This document shows positions 1-7,202 of a stretch of 64,000 nt of DNA, piece after piece. Position 1 is the first letter of the stretch. Each line of letters begins with the position of its first letter. Below the pieces are notes generated by a model that saw only the letters and a program-made list of their open reading frames with translations, had not been told where the DNA came from and searched no databases. Source of the stretch: Halorussus aquaticus (lineage in GTDB: Archaea; Halobacteriota; Halobacteria; Halobacteriales; Haladaptataceae); assembly GCF_024218795.1 (NCBI RefSeq), contig NZ_CP100401.1, positions 62,001 through 126,000 of the forward strand. The letters run 5' to 3'. A program made the translations under genes and the position numbers.

Positions 1-1
1 T

Positions 2-745
2 CCGAGCGACGTGCTGAGTGCGGTCGAAACCGTCGAATCGGAGACCGACGCCGCGGGGATGGCCCACCAGACCCAGTCGCCGTGGTCCACGCTTCAATTG
101 TGGGAGACCGAACTGCTGGCGAGACACGGTCAGTCTACGTATCAACAGTTCGCCGACGGGAACGTCGGTGCTGTGGAGAGTCAGGTCAAGGACGCACTAC
201 GGGGCGTCAAACAGTACCGCCAGTACTTCAACGACGACGCCGGGTCGATAGGCTGGACCGAAGCCAACTCCAAGATAATCAAGGGCGAGGCGGCGTTCAT
301 CCATCAGGGCGACTGGGCCGCCGGGATGTACCGCTCACAGGACGGCTTCGAGTACGAACAGCACTGGAATCAGGTGAGCTACCCCGGCACGAGCGGCCAG
401 TACTCGCTGGTCATCGACTCGTTCCCCTTCCCGAAGAACAACCCGTCGCCCGACGCGACGACCAAGTTCCTCCGGTACGTCGGGAGCGTGGACGGCCAGC
501 GTCGGTTCAACCCGAAGAAGGGGTCGATTCCGCCGCGAACGGACGTTCCGAGGGACGCGTTCGGCCCGTTCCTCCAGAGCCAGATGGACGACTTCCAGAA
601 CGCCGAGGTCCAACCGCCGTCTACGGCACACGGTCTCGCGGTCCCGCCGGAGACGCTCACCAACCTCGAAGACGCCATGGCGACGTTCAACTCGTCGTGG
701 AACGTCGATAGGGCCTACGACGGCATCGTCCAAGCCTTCCAGTAA
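2..745 (+). CDS. ABC transporter sugar substrate-binding protein (3' part only)
   Basis: The reading frame is open at the left edge of the window (frame begins at base 2), so only the C-terminal ~247 residues are present and the true start lies upstream. The protein looks like the C-terminal lobe of a family 1 extracellular solute-binding protein of a carbohydrate ABC importer: it contains the typical run around EAAFIHQGDWAAGMY, followed by FPFPKNN and a late GSIPPRTDV segment. Such lipoproteins capture sugars outside the membrane and deliver them to a permease pair. No permease or ATPase gene follows; the next gene is on the opposite strand, so any partners are upstream. Family assignment is fairly secure; the substrate cannot be told. 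Confidence 0.85.
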   Translation, partial: PSDVLSAVETVESETDAAGMAHQTQSPWSTLQLWETELLARHGQSTYQQFADGNVGAVESQVKDALRGVKQYRQYFNDDAGSIGWTEANSKIIKGEAAFIHQGDWAAGMYRSQDGFEYEQHWNQVSYPGTSGQYSLVIDSFPFPKNNPSPDATTKFLRYVGSVDGQRRFNPKKGSIPPRTDVPRDAFGPFLQSQMDDFQNAEVQPPSTAHGLAVPPETLTNLEDAMATFNSSWNVDRAYDGIVQAFQ

Positions 746-874
746 CGACTCTCGGGCTTTCGGGTACCGACCGCGGACGACCCAAGTCCGACCGCCGTGG
801 TCGTCCGTCTCCACGCTGCTGTCGCTCGGGAGGAAGAATCAGGGCGGCGAGGACCGCCCCGGTTGTCAGAGGCA

Positions 875-946
875 CAGTAATTATTTACGACTCCCTTGCC
901 TGCGACGCCGGGGCGTAGGACCCCTGCAGGCAGTAATTTCTACGAA
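875..946. other. Nested inverted repeat flanked by a short direct repeat
   Basis: In the 258-bp space between two converging genes, the 7-bp arms TGCCTGC (897-903) and GCAGGCA (926-932) face each other and enclose a second perfect hairpin, ACGCC-GG-GGCGT. The pair is bracketed by similar runs starting CAGTAAT (at about 875 and 931). It could be a bidirectional terminator, a structured RNA or the relic of a small mobile element. Only the symmetry is seen; function is unknown. Confidence 0.4.
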
Positions 947-1003
947 CGATACCTGCATAGATGTACTGCATGATATGACGGGCCTTTAAGTCCCCTGCGG
1001 AAC

Positions 1004-1306
1004 CTACGCGGTCAGTTCCGCGTCTTCGGGGACCGAGACGGGCCGCGGCAGGTACAAGCGTTTTCGCGCGTCGGGGACGTACATCTCCTCTTCGACGAGT
1101 CCGTCGTCTTCGAGTTTCGTCAGCGCGTCGCGGGTCGTCCTCGCCGGGAGGAGCGCGTGCCGCCGAATCTGTCCTTGGGTCAACGGACCCTCTTCCTGCT
1201 CTAACACTCTGTAGACGAGTTTCGCACTCGGCGGGAGTTCTAGGAGTCGCTCGAATCGTTGTTCCGGGGTCGTCTCCGGTTCACTGCCCGTGGCAAAAGC
1301 GATCAC
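1004..1306 (-). CDS. Small winged-helix (MarR-like) transcriptional regulator
   Basis: A 100-residue protein starting at GTG. Residues ~20-85 form a single winged-helix unit: LPPSAKLVYRVLEQ (helix 1), GPLTQGQIRRHALLPARTTRDALTKL (helix-turn-helix) and DDGLVEEEMYVPDARKRLYL (wing). This is the haloarchaeal MarR-like/helix-turn-helix type that usually binds DNA as a dimer. There is no effector domain, so it probably acts as a simple DNA-binding switch. It is transcribed divergently from the HalX response regulator at 1630, with a 323-bp spacer between them, and may control itself or that gene; this is inference from position only. Confidence 0.75.
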   Translation of the reverse strand: MIAFATGSEPETTPEQRFERLLELPPSAKLVYRVLEQEEGPLTQGQIRRHALLPARTTRDALTKLEDDGLVEEEMYVPDARKRLYLPRPVSVPEDAELTA

Positions 1307-1629
1307 TGGGTTTCGACATATCCATCTGGGTGTACAGACCGAATCGGTTTAGTTGTTGCGGTCGAAGCGGTGAAGAAATGTTCGGTGACTGATTCACGAC
1401 CGCCAATCTCTCCAGTTGGACGACTCGTTAGGAACGTCGTCCGACGGGTCGTCGGCCGCGAACAGCGCATCCCGTTTTCGACTCAAATAACGGACGGAGC
1501 GGCTAGGAAGCCCCAATCTGTTACGGGGGATTCGGACTGTTTCGATTCGATAACCACAAGATATAAGTCTATATTGTCGCATCATTCAGTCAGTAACCAG
1601 AGGCCGTTCGAGTCGCGCCTGACACGACC
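1307..1629. promoter_or_regulatory. Divergent intergenic region with TATA-like element
   Basis: This 323-bp spacer separates two divergently read regulator genes and holds no convincing gene. An AT-rich run, AGATATAAGT at 1559-1568, is the best TATA-box candidate for the response regulator at 1630. It would give a transcript with a short leader. No operator symmetry stands out. Confidence 0.4.
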
Positions 1630-2193
1630 ATGTCCCCCGATCAATCGACTGTTCTCGTCGTGGACGACGAGCAAGACGTTGCCGACCTCTACGCGATGTG
1701 GTTAGAGAACGACTATCGCGTGCGGAGTGCCTACGAGGGCGATACGGCGCTGGACGTGCTCGACGAATCCGTCGACGTCGTCCTCCTCGACCGCCGGATG
1801 CCGGGCCAATCTGGCGACGAGGTCCTCGCGGAGATTCGAAGCCGCGAACTCAACTGCCGCGTCGTCATGGTGACCGCGGTCAAACCGGATTTCGACATCT
1901 TGGAGATGGGGTTCGACGACTATCTGGTCAAACCCGTCTCGAAAGACGACCTCCACGAAACCGTCGAAAAGATGTTGACCCGCGTCGATTACGGCGCGAA
2001 GCTACAGCGGTACTTCTCGCTGGTCTCCAAACGAGCAGTCCTCGAATCCGAGAAGGACGCCGAGGCGCTCGAATCCAACGACGAGTACGCCGAACTGGAG
2101 TCCGAAATCGAGTCGCTACGGACCGAAGTGGACGATTCTCGCGACCAACTTGACGACCACGACGACTTCGTCGGGGCGTTTCAGGACCTCTGA
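1630..2193 (+). CDS. HalX-type response regulator
   Basis: A 187-residue two-component response regulator. Residues ~7-115 are a CheY-like receiver: acidic pocket D12-D13, phospho-acceptor D54 in VVLLDRRMPG, switch Thr in MVTAV and the conserved Lys in YLVKP (K101). Residues ~117-185 match the HalX domain, a haloarchaeal coiled-coil-rich module with a characteristic Y-x(3)-L-Q-R-Y-x(2)-L start and a heptad-like C-terminal helix. There is no DNA-binding domain, so output is probably through protein contact. The cognate histidine kinase is not adjacent; the only kinase in this window lies 60 kb away. Start ATG is well placed behind an AT-rich promoter. Confidence 0.9.
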   Translation: MSPDQSTVLVVDDEQDVADLYAMWLENDYRVRSAYEGDTALDVLDESVDVVLLDRRMPGQSGDEVLAEIRSRELNCRVVMVTAVKPDFDILEMGFDDYLVKPVSKDDLHETVEKMLTRVDYGAKLQRYFSLVSKRAVLESEKDAEALESNDEYAELESEIESLRTEVDDSRDQLDDHDDFVGAFQDL

Positions 2194-2380
2194 GACGCCC
2201 AATACCGTCGTCCCGGTGTTTGACTGCGGAGTAGCGTCTTTAAACCGGACGGCGGAGTCTCCCGCGAGGTCTCGTGTAACTTCGCGTCGGTTCCGACAGG
2301 TCGAAGGTGTCGAATCATCACGTCGTCGAGTGGTGTCGCTGTCGAACGGGGTTTCCTCCCGGAAAACCAGCGACTCACAG

Positions 2381-2434
2381 AAACGCTAACGGAATCGTAT
2401 CCGTAAGCGTAAACGTTAACGTAAACGATTACGG
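2381..2434. repeat. 6-bp-period CG array (array 1)
   Basis: Within the 367-bp gap 2194-2560, nine consecutive hexamers each carry CG at the same position: CG occurs at 2384, 2390, 2396, 2402, 2408, 2414, 2420, 2426 and 2432. The other four positions are mostly A or T (units such as AAACGT, TAACGT, TTACGG). The run is AT-rich compared with its surroundings. The rest of the gap shows no gene. Confidence 0.8.
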
Positions 2435-2560
2435 TCTACGAACCCGACAGTAACTACCTGATTGCGTCGAAAGAATGTACCTCGTGTACCCCTACCCGAG
2501 GTATTCTTTCGGTCTCACTCATCGTATATATGCTTTGTGTTCCGATGAATTCCGACTCAC

Positions 2561-3103
2561 TCACTCTACGGTCGGCGGCGTCCCGTTGAACACGAGTTTG
2601 GTCCCCGGTCCCACGCCGGTCCGGTTCGCGAACCCTCGCGGGAGTTCGACGACGTACTTCGTCTGCCCGTCGCTGGGGTATCTCTCTAACTCGTCCGTAG
2701 ACGCGTTCGGCTGTGGACTGGCGTGTTGGACGTTCAACACCGTTCCGTTCGGCGCGACGAAGATCATGTCCAGCGGAATCAGGGTGTTCTTCATCCAGAA
2801 CGACACCTGCTGGGCGTCCTCGTAGACGAACACCATGCCACTGTTGTTGGCCAGCGACTCGCGGTGCATGAGTCCCGACTGACGCTCTTCGGGTTCGTTG
2901 GCGACTCGCAGGCTTACGTTGACGTTTTCTCCGTCCTCCACCACGAACGTCGCGTTGACGACGCGTTCCACGTCGGTGGTCGTCGGCGGTGTCGTCGAGG
3001 ACCCTTCGCGGTCGGCGTTACCCGTGATGGCCCCACTCATTCCGCCCGCACAGCCAGCGAGCAGGACCATCGCCCCCACCAGAAGCGCGGCGTACGACTT
3101 CAT
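2561..3103 (-). CDS. DUF192 family lipoprotein
   Basis: A 180-residue exported protein. Residues 1-19 form a signal peptide with a lipobox (LLAGCAGG), so the mature protein is probably lipid-anchored on the outer face of the membrane. Residues ~65-178 are a DUF192 domain, recognised by RQSGLMHRESL, VSFWMKNTLIPLDMIFVA and the late YVVELPRGFANRTGV. DUF192 proteins are small beta-rich domains of unknown biochemical role, widespread in archaea and bacteria. It is followed 33 bp upstream on the same strand by a DUF456 membrane protein, and the two may be co-transcribed from the region at 3614-3700. Confidence 0.9.
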   Translation of the reverse strand: MKSYAALLVGAMVLLAGCAGGMSGAITGNADREGSSTTPPTTTDVERVVNATFVVEDGENVNVSLRVANEPEERQSGLMHRESLANNSGMVFVYEDAQQVSFWMKNTLIPLDMIFVAPNGTVLNVQHASPQPNASTDELERYPSDGQTKYVVELPRGFANRTGVGPGTKLVFNGTPPTVE

Positions 3104-3136
3104 GCCACACGACTACTCCGTGCTGGGATAAAAAGG

Positions 3137-3613
3137 TTAGAACGCCACGAACAAGAAGGCGACGAGCAACGAGAGCGTGACGACCAACTGTACGAGCGCC
3201 GACCCGAGGACCCCGACAGCGGCGAAGACGGCCGCGCGGGTACCCTGCTCGGCGCTTCGGGTTCGATAGAGTTCCGCGACGAACACGACACCCGCGACGC
3301 CGAGGACGAGTCCCACTGGCCCGGCGACGAACAGGAGCGGAACGCTGACTATGGTCGCTACGACCACCGTCTTCGTCGAGGCACCACCGGCGCTCGCGGC
3401 GAGCGCCCCGCCGAACTGGTCGGCGACGATAGCGGCGACTCCGACCACCGTGAACGCGAGCAACGCCCACGGACCCGGTTCGGCGTAGCCGGTGGACCAC
3501 CAGTAGAGGTAGATTCCGACCAGCGAGAGGCCTGCGCCGGGGACGAGCGGTACCACGCTCCCGACGACGCCAGCGAACAAGATACCCAGCGCCACGAGGA
3601 CGAACGGGTCCAT
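3137..3613 (-). CDS. DUF456 integral membrane protein
   Basis: A 158-residue protein with about four to five membrane segments. Glycine-rich helices GSVVPLVPGAGLSLVGIYLY (N-terminal) and VAGPVGLVLGVAGVVFVAEL (middle) are typical of DUF456, a small membrane family of unknown function related to glycine-zipper proteins. It starts at ATG (3611-3613) immediately beside a 6-bp-period CG array, so its promoter lies within or beyond that array. The DUF192 gene follows on the same strand. Family call is firm, function unknown. Confidence 0.85.
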   Translation of the reverse strand: MDPFVLVALGILFAGVVGSVVPLVPGAGLSLVGIYLYWWSTGYAEPGPWALLAFTVVGVAAIVADQFGGALAASAGGASTKTVVVATIVSVPLLFVAGPVGLVLGVAGVVFVAELYRTRSAEQGTRAAVFAAVGVLGSALVQLVVTLSLLVAFLFVAF

Positions 3614-3619
3614 ACGACT

Positions 3620-3663
3620 CGGTTTCGGTTTCGTACCCGTTAGCGATTCCGGCTTCGGCGGCG
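3620..3663. repeat. 6-bp-period CG array (array 2)
   Basis: CG dinucleotides recur at 3620, 3626, 3632, 3638, 3644, 3650, 3656 and 3662, directly upstream of the DUF456 gene. Units include GTTTCG-like and GTTAGCG-like hexamers. The phase shifts by one base before the next array begins at 3675. Confidence 0.7.
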
Positions 3664-3674
3664 ACTCCTAACGC

Positions 3675-3728
3675 CGTTTACGCAAACGCAAACGTTTCTA
3701 GAAACGGTACCGGATACGCAATCGTAAA
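3675..3728. repeat. 6-bp-period CG array (array 3)
   Basis: CG recurs at 3675, 3681, 3687, 3693, 3705, 3711, 3717 and 3723; one expected CG (3699) reads TA. Units are CGTTTA, CGCAAA, CGCAAA, CGTTTC and similar. It lies upstream of the ParA-like gene and is in the same phase as the next array (48 bp on). Confidence 0.8.
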
Positions 3729-3760
3729 TGTTATTTCCTGCACACGTGTCTGACGAAGGA

Positions 3761-3796
3761 TTAAATAGGTCGTTTGCGTTTGCGCAAACGCAAATT
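3761..3796 (+). promoter_or_regulatory. Promoter with perfect 22-bp palindrome before the ParA-like gene
   Basis: A TATA-like box TTAAATA lies at 3761-3767. It is followed by a perfect palindrome at 3773-3794, whose core is TTGCGTTTGCGCAAACGCAA, ending two bases before the ATG at 3797. Archaeal transcription starts about 25 bp after the TATA box, so the palindrome should cover the start site. That is a textbook place for an autorepressor to sit. The palindrome is itself a four-unit 6-bp CG array (CG at 3771, 3777, 3783, 3789). The symmetry is seen; repression is inferred. Confidence 0.7.
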
Positions 3797-4687
3797 ATGC
3801 CTCGCTCCATTCGAGCCTGTACCTTCCTCGACAAGGGCGGTACGGGCAAGACGACCACCGCGGCCCACCTCGGCGTGGCGCTCGCCGAACAGGGCAACGA
3901 CGTGTTGCTCATCGACCTCGCGGGCAAGCAGGGCGACCTCGTGAAGCACTTCGGACGATGGGAGACCGTCGAGCGCCAGATCGCCGAGGACGACGACTGG
4001 CCCAACATCTCCACGGTCTTCCAGGACCAGTGGAGCGCCATCGCCGAGAAGTTGGGCGACGCCGCGGTCGAAGGACTCATCCTCGACACCGACGAGGGCG
4101 TGGACCTGATTCCCGCCCATCCCGGTCTCGACAGCCTTGACGCCGAACTGGGTAACATCGACGACGCCCACGACCGCTACTCGCGACTCGACACGTTCTT
4201 GGACGAGTACATCGAACCGCTGGGCTACGACGCCATCCTCATCGACCTGCCGGGCCTGACGAACAACGTCAGTTACAACGGTCTCTGGGCGGCTCGGAAC
4301 GTCATCGCGCCGGTCGAGATGGGACCGTTCGAGTCCGAACAGGCCGAGGCGCTCCGTGCCGACCTCGACAAGATCGGTGCCAACTTCGGCGTGGACGTGC
4401 GACTCGCCATGGTCCTCCCGAACAAGGTCGACACCCGGACGAAACTCGCCGAGGAGTACCTCGACGCCTTCGAGGAGGCCTACCCCGACGCGTTCGTGTC
4501 GTCGCACGTCCCGGTGAGTCAGGACATCCGGAACGCCGCCGAGTCGGGCCGGACCGCGTTCGCGCTCGAAGAACCATCGACGACTGCCGCGCGCGCACGC
4601 GAAGCATTCCTCGAAACTGCCGCGACGCTGTCCGAACGGTTGGAGAACGCGGAACCGGCCGCGACCACGGGAGGTGAGACGGCGTGA
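3797..4687 (+). CDS. ParA/MinD-family ATPase (orphan partition-like)
   Basis: A 296-residue deviant-Walker ATPase. Motif A is LDKGGTGKTT (residues ~10-19), with the signature lysine in KGGTGKT; motif A' is LLIDLAGKQGD, and a Walker-B-like strand DAILIDLPGL lies near residue 150. Family members polymerise or form DNA-bound gradients to position plasmids, chromosomes or protein clusters. I start at ATG 3797, because the upstream extension would run through the promoter palindrome. The next gene overlaps by 4 bp (GTGA), as expected for a ParA/partner operon. The gene is surrounded by 6-bp-period CG arrays on both sides. No ParB-like protein with a recognisable HTH is present; the cargo is unknown. 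Confidence 0.9.
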   Translation: MPRSIRACTFLDKGGTGKTTTAAHLGVALAEQGNDVLLIDLAGKQGDLVKHFGRWETVERQIAEDDDWPNISTVFQDQWSAIAEKLGDAAVEGLILDTDEGVDLIPAHPGLDSLDAELGNIDDAHDRYSRLDTFLDEYIEPLGYDAILIDLPGLTNNVSYNGLWAARNVIAPVEMGPFESEQAEALRADLDKIGANFGVDVRLAMVLPNKVDTRTKLAEEYLDAFEEAYPDAFVSSHVPVSQDIRNAAESGRTAFALEEPSTTAARAREAFLETAATLSERLENAEPAATTGGETA

Positions 4688-5076
4688 GCGACCCCGACCT
4701 CGAAGAACTCCGCCAGCAGACCCAACGCACCGACCGTCTCGCGGAACCGGCGACGGGCGAGGACGAGAGCGACGATTTGGTGGAGGACCTCGTCGACGCG
4801 CTCGCGGCCATCGACTCGGGCGAACAGGCCAAGACGTTCGCGGCACGCGACGAGTCGGTGACCGCGCTCCTGACGACGCTGGCAGAACGCGAACAGGACC
4901 TCGAAGCGGTCGGCACCTCCCTCCAGAGCGCGCTGGGACGGGACGTGGACCGCGACGCGCTCGACCGGAGCGAAGTCGTCCGACTCGCGGTCCGTCTGGG
5001 TCTCCGAGAAGCGGCCCCGGAGTATCTGGATCTGCTCGCCGACGCGTCCGGTGAGTACGCCCGGCGCAACTTCTGA
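4684..5076 (+). CDS. Small helical partner protein of the ParA-like ATPase
   Basis: A 130-residue acidic, mostly helical protein starting with GTG inside the stop codon of the ParA-like gene (GTGA overlap), so the two are translationally coupled. The N-terminal ~40 residues are charged and probably disordered (QQTQRTDRLAEPATGEDESD); residues ~45-125 are predicted helices. No known domain is recognised: there is no clear HTH, ribbon-helix-helix or zinc motif. By position it takes the place of the ParB/adaptor partner in a par operon and might bind the repeats that follow at 5087-5457 or link the ATPase to a cargo. That is inference; the protein could also be a cytoplasmic regulator. Confidence 0.7.
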   Translation: MSDPDLEELRQQTQRTDRLAEPATGEDESDDLVEDLVDALAAIDSGEQAKTFAARDESVTALLTTLAEREQDLEAVGTSLQSALGRDVDRDALDRSEVVRLAVRLGLREAAPEYLDLLADASGEYARRNF

Positions 5077-5086
5077 CGGACTACTT

Positions 5087-5154
5087 CGTAGTCGTTTTCG
5101 AAATCGTTTCCGATTGCGTTTCCGCGTACGTTTACGGCCGCGTCGCCGGATTCG
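5087..5154. repeat. 6-bp-period CG array (array 5), directly after the ParA operon
   Basis: Twelve consecutive CGs at 6-bp spacing: 5087, 5093, 5099, 5105, 5111, 5117, 5123, 5129, 5135, 5141, 5147 and 5153. Units include TCGTTT, TCGAAA and ACGTTT. It begins 11 bp after the stop codon of the partner gene and is the longest array in the window. Confidence 0.85.
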
Positions 5155-5165
5155 CTCACTCTTTA

Positions 5166-5215
5166 CGAGATCGTTTGCGATATCGTTTCCGTTATCGTTT
5201 ACGTAAACAAAAACG
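5166..5215. repeat. 6-bp-period CG array (array 6)
   Basis: CG at 5166, 5172, 5178, 5184, 5190, 5196, 5202 and 5214, with one unit reading CA at 5208. Units are mainly TCGTTT, ACGAGA and ACGTAA. Confidence 0.8.
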
Positions 5216-5311
5216 GGTTCATGTCCGCCGCTCTCCTATCTGCGTCTGCATTTCGATTCAGTTCTGAGTCCTAACTCGTGCTTCGGGCCCGGTGTTCGTC
5301 GCGTCCGACCA

Positions 5312-5343
5312 CGGTAACGTGTACGTAAACGTCTGCGCAAACG
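5312..5343. repeat. 6-bp-period CG array (array 7)
   Basis: CG at 5312, 5318, 5324, 5330, 5336 and 5342, in the 457-bp gene-free stretch 5077-5533 after the ParA operon. Confidence 0.75.
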
Positions 5344-5407
5344 GGGTGTGACTGGGAGGTCAGCAGGACTCGCCTCCGAAGCGCGCCAGTCTCGATGGTG
5401 CGACGGA

Positions 5408-5457
5408 CGGAAACGCAACCGTAAACGAAATCGCAAACGGTTGCGCAAACGTAAGCG
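5408..5457. repeat. 6-bp-period CG array (array 8)
   Basis: CG at 5408, 5414, 5420, 5426, 5432, 5438, 5444, 5450 and 5456 (nine units, e.g. CGCAAA, CGTAAA, CGAAAT). It ends about 75 bp before the next gene. Together with arrays 5-7 it occupies much of the gene-free interval 5077-5533. Confidence 0.8.
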
Positions 5458-5533
5458 TCCACTTCCCGCGAACGACGTTGGATTCTGACACGCGACGTAG
5501 AGATTGATAAGTGATGACGATGTACTATCGTCC

Positions 5534-5923
5534 GTGACCGACGACGCACCGACGTTCGACATCCCGCGCCGCCCCGAGCGCGTCTACCCGCGCGACGGGG
5601 GCGTGGAGTACGAGGGGGGAACCGTCTTCCGTCTCTCGCCCGAGCCGGAGCGTCCCGAACGGGAGTTAGCCGCGCTCGTCGAGAGCGTTCTGGACGGCGA
5701 CCGCTACACCTACGGCGACTGGTTCGAACTCCCCGCACCGGTGTATCTGGTCCACGACGAACGCCACTCGACCGCCTTCCGCATCGTGATTCGCTACGGG
5801 AGCGTGGAGTTCCACGTCCTGCCGGAGACGGCGGAAGAGGCCCTCCGGGGGATGTACTCCCGACTTCGGGAGTTCGGCGAGTGTCGGTGGAGCGTCGCCT
5901 GCGAGACGACTCGCCCCGACTGA
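5534..5923 (+). CDS. Conserved-looking hypothetical protein (haloarchaeal)
   Basis: A 129-residue acidic cytoplasmic protein; I do not recognise its family. The frame is open back to 5504 (TTG), but no ATG exists; GTG 5534 gives a natural N-terminus (V-T-D-D-A-P-T-F-D-I). The middle holds FRLSPEPERPERELAALVES and TYGDWFELPAPVYLVHDE, and the end IRYGSVEFHVLPETAEEA followed by a helix. The strand-helix pattern suggests a compact alpha/beta fold with no signal peptide or membrane segment. GC-rich third codon positions support real coding. It is read in the same direction as the ParA operon but lies 458 bp away, beyond the CG arrays. Confidence 0.7.
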   Translation: MTDDAPTFDIPRRPERVYPRDGGVEYEGGTVFRLSPEPERPERELAALVESVLDGDRYTYGDWFELPAPVYLVHDERHSTAFRIVIRYGSVEFHVLPETAEEALRGMYSRLREFGECRWSVACETTRPD

Positions 5924-6052
5924 CTCCCTGCCTTCGACTTCGCGCCGAACCGATACGTCGTGGTCCGGTGACCCCGACTTTCGCTCGCAGACCTTCGCCT
6001 CGCCCCGACGACCGCGGTAGCTTTTTACCGTCCCCGGGACACCCCAGACGTA

Positions 6053-6721
6053 ATGAACCTCCCAACGACCGACGACGCCGAATTGCGCACGAGCGACACC
6101 GCATCCGAGATGTGGGAGTTCGCCGAGGACGCCGACCCCGCGCAGGCCCGGCGCGCCTACCCGAGCGGGTGGCTGTGGCTGACGGGCGAACAGTCGGTCC
6201 GGTCGCTTCTCGGGGCGTTGCTCGACGCCGACCCGGACGCCCGTTACGGCGAGGACGACCTCGCCTCGCGTTCGGACCTCTCAGAGTCGGAGGTCGCGGA
6301 AGCCATCGACGCGCTCATCTCGCTCGGCGTGCTGGTCGCCGACGACGGTGCCTACCGCGTCAACGAACACGCTATCGTCTACCACGCGGCGCGAGAACTC
6401 TCGGCCGCCGTCGAGACCACCGGCGCGCCCGACGACGAAGACGGGTTGGCGTACCTCGCGCGACTCGAATCGGTGCGACTCATGCTCGACGCGCTGTTGG
6501 AGGCCGACCCCGACCAGTCGCTCACGCAGGAAGACGTCCACCTGCTCACGGGCGTCTCGCGCAAGCGGGTCTGGCTTCACGTCGAGAAGTTAGTGGACCT
6601 CGGCGTCCTCGAAGAGTCCGGCGACGAGTACGTCGTCGGACCCGATTCCCCCGTCCTCCGGTGGGTGCAGTCGCTCGATGCGGCGGTCGTCGGTGCGACG
6701 CTCGCTCCGTCCCATCCCTGA
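6053..6721 (+). CDS. Tandem winged-helix protein
   Basis: A 222-residue protein built from two similar winged-helix halves. The first half (~residues 40-120) has VRSLLGALLDADPDARYGED, SESEVAEAIDALISLGVL and a DDGAYRVNEHA wing. The second (~139-205) has VRLMLDALLEADPDQSLTQE, SRKRVWLHVEKLVDLGVLEE and a GDEYVVGPDSP wing. The parallel phrases (RLLxALLxADPD, then xLVxLGVL) point to internal duplication. It probably binds DNA; no ligand-binding domain is visible. It is not obviously in an operon. Confidence 0.75.
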   Translation: MNLPTTDDAELRTSDTASEMWEFAEDADPAQARRAYPSGWLWLTGEQSVRSLLGALLDADPDARYGEDDLASRSDLSESEVAEAIDALISLGVLVADDGAYRVNEHAIVYHAARELSAAVETTGAPDDEDGLAYLARLESVRLMLDALLEADPDQSLTQEDVHLLTGVSRKRVWLHVEKLVDLGVLEESGDEYVVGPDSPVLRWVQSLDAAVVGATLAPSHP

Positions 6722-6805
6722 GTTCGCGGTCGTTCCGGGTTCGGTCGCCTCGACTTCGCCCGTCTCGCCTCTCTTTCTGATCCGTAGTTACGGTCCGAAC
6801 GTCGA

Positions 6806-7099
6806 TTACGCGGTCGCTTCCTGCGGCAGGTCCACGTACTGGGTCTCCCACTCGCGGCGGGCCTCGATTTCGCGGGTGCCGCGGCGGGTCAGGGTGTAGT
6901 AGTTCGTCCGGCGGTCGCGTTGGCCCTTCTCCACGAATCCCTTGTCGACGAGCGTGTCGAGGTTCGGGTAGAGTCGGCCGTGGTGAATCTCTTTCTCGTA
7001 GTACGATTCGAGTTCGTCCTTGATAGCGAGACCGTGCGGTTCGTCCAACCCCGCGATGACGTACAGCAAGTCTCTCTGAAAGCCTGTCAGGTCGTACAT
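6806..7099 (-). CDS. PadR family transcriptional regulator
   Basis: A 97-residue PadR-type winged-helix regulator. The N-terminal FQRDLLYVIAGLDEPHGLAI, the recognition region HHGRLYPNLDTLVDKGFVEK and the wing RRTNYYTLTRRGTREIEAR are diagnostic. PadR proteins dimerise and often repress their own gene and a neighbour. The short C-terminus (EWETQYVDLPQEATA) is typical of haloarchaeal members. It is read from a region containing CCCCTTTT...GGGAAAAGG arms (7103-7140), a possible but weak operator. The downstream gene on the same strand is unrelated. Confidence 0.9.
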   Translation of the reverse strand: MYDLTGFQRDLLYVIAGLDEPHGLAIKDELESYYEKEIHHGRLYPNLDTLVDKGFVEKGQRDRRTNYYTLTRRGTREIEARREWETQYVDLPQEATA

Positions 7100-7202
7100 C
7101 GTCTCCCCTTTTGGATTGGAACCTACCTATCGGGAAAAGGATGATGGCCGTTTCGAAACCCCCGGAACTGTCACGGTCGGAAGATGGCAAAACCGACCGA
7201 CG

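Noticed and set aside
7103..7140. CCTTTT...AAAAGG arms as PadR operator
   Set aside because: The arms are short and low in information; kept only as a remark in the PadR entry.
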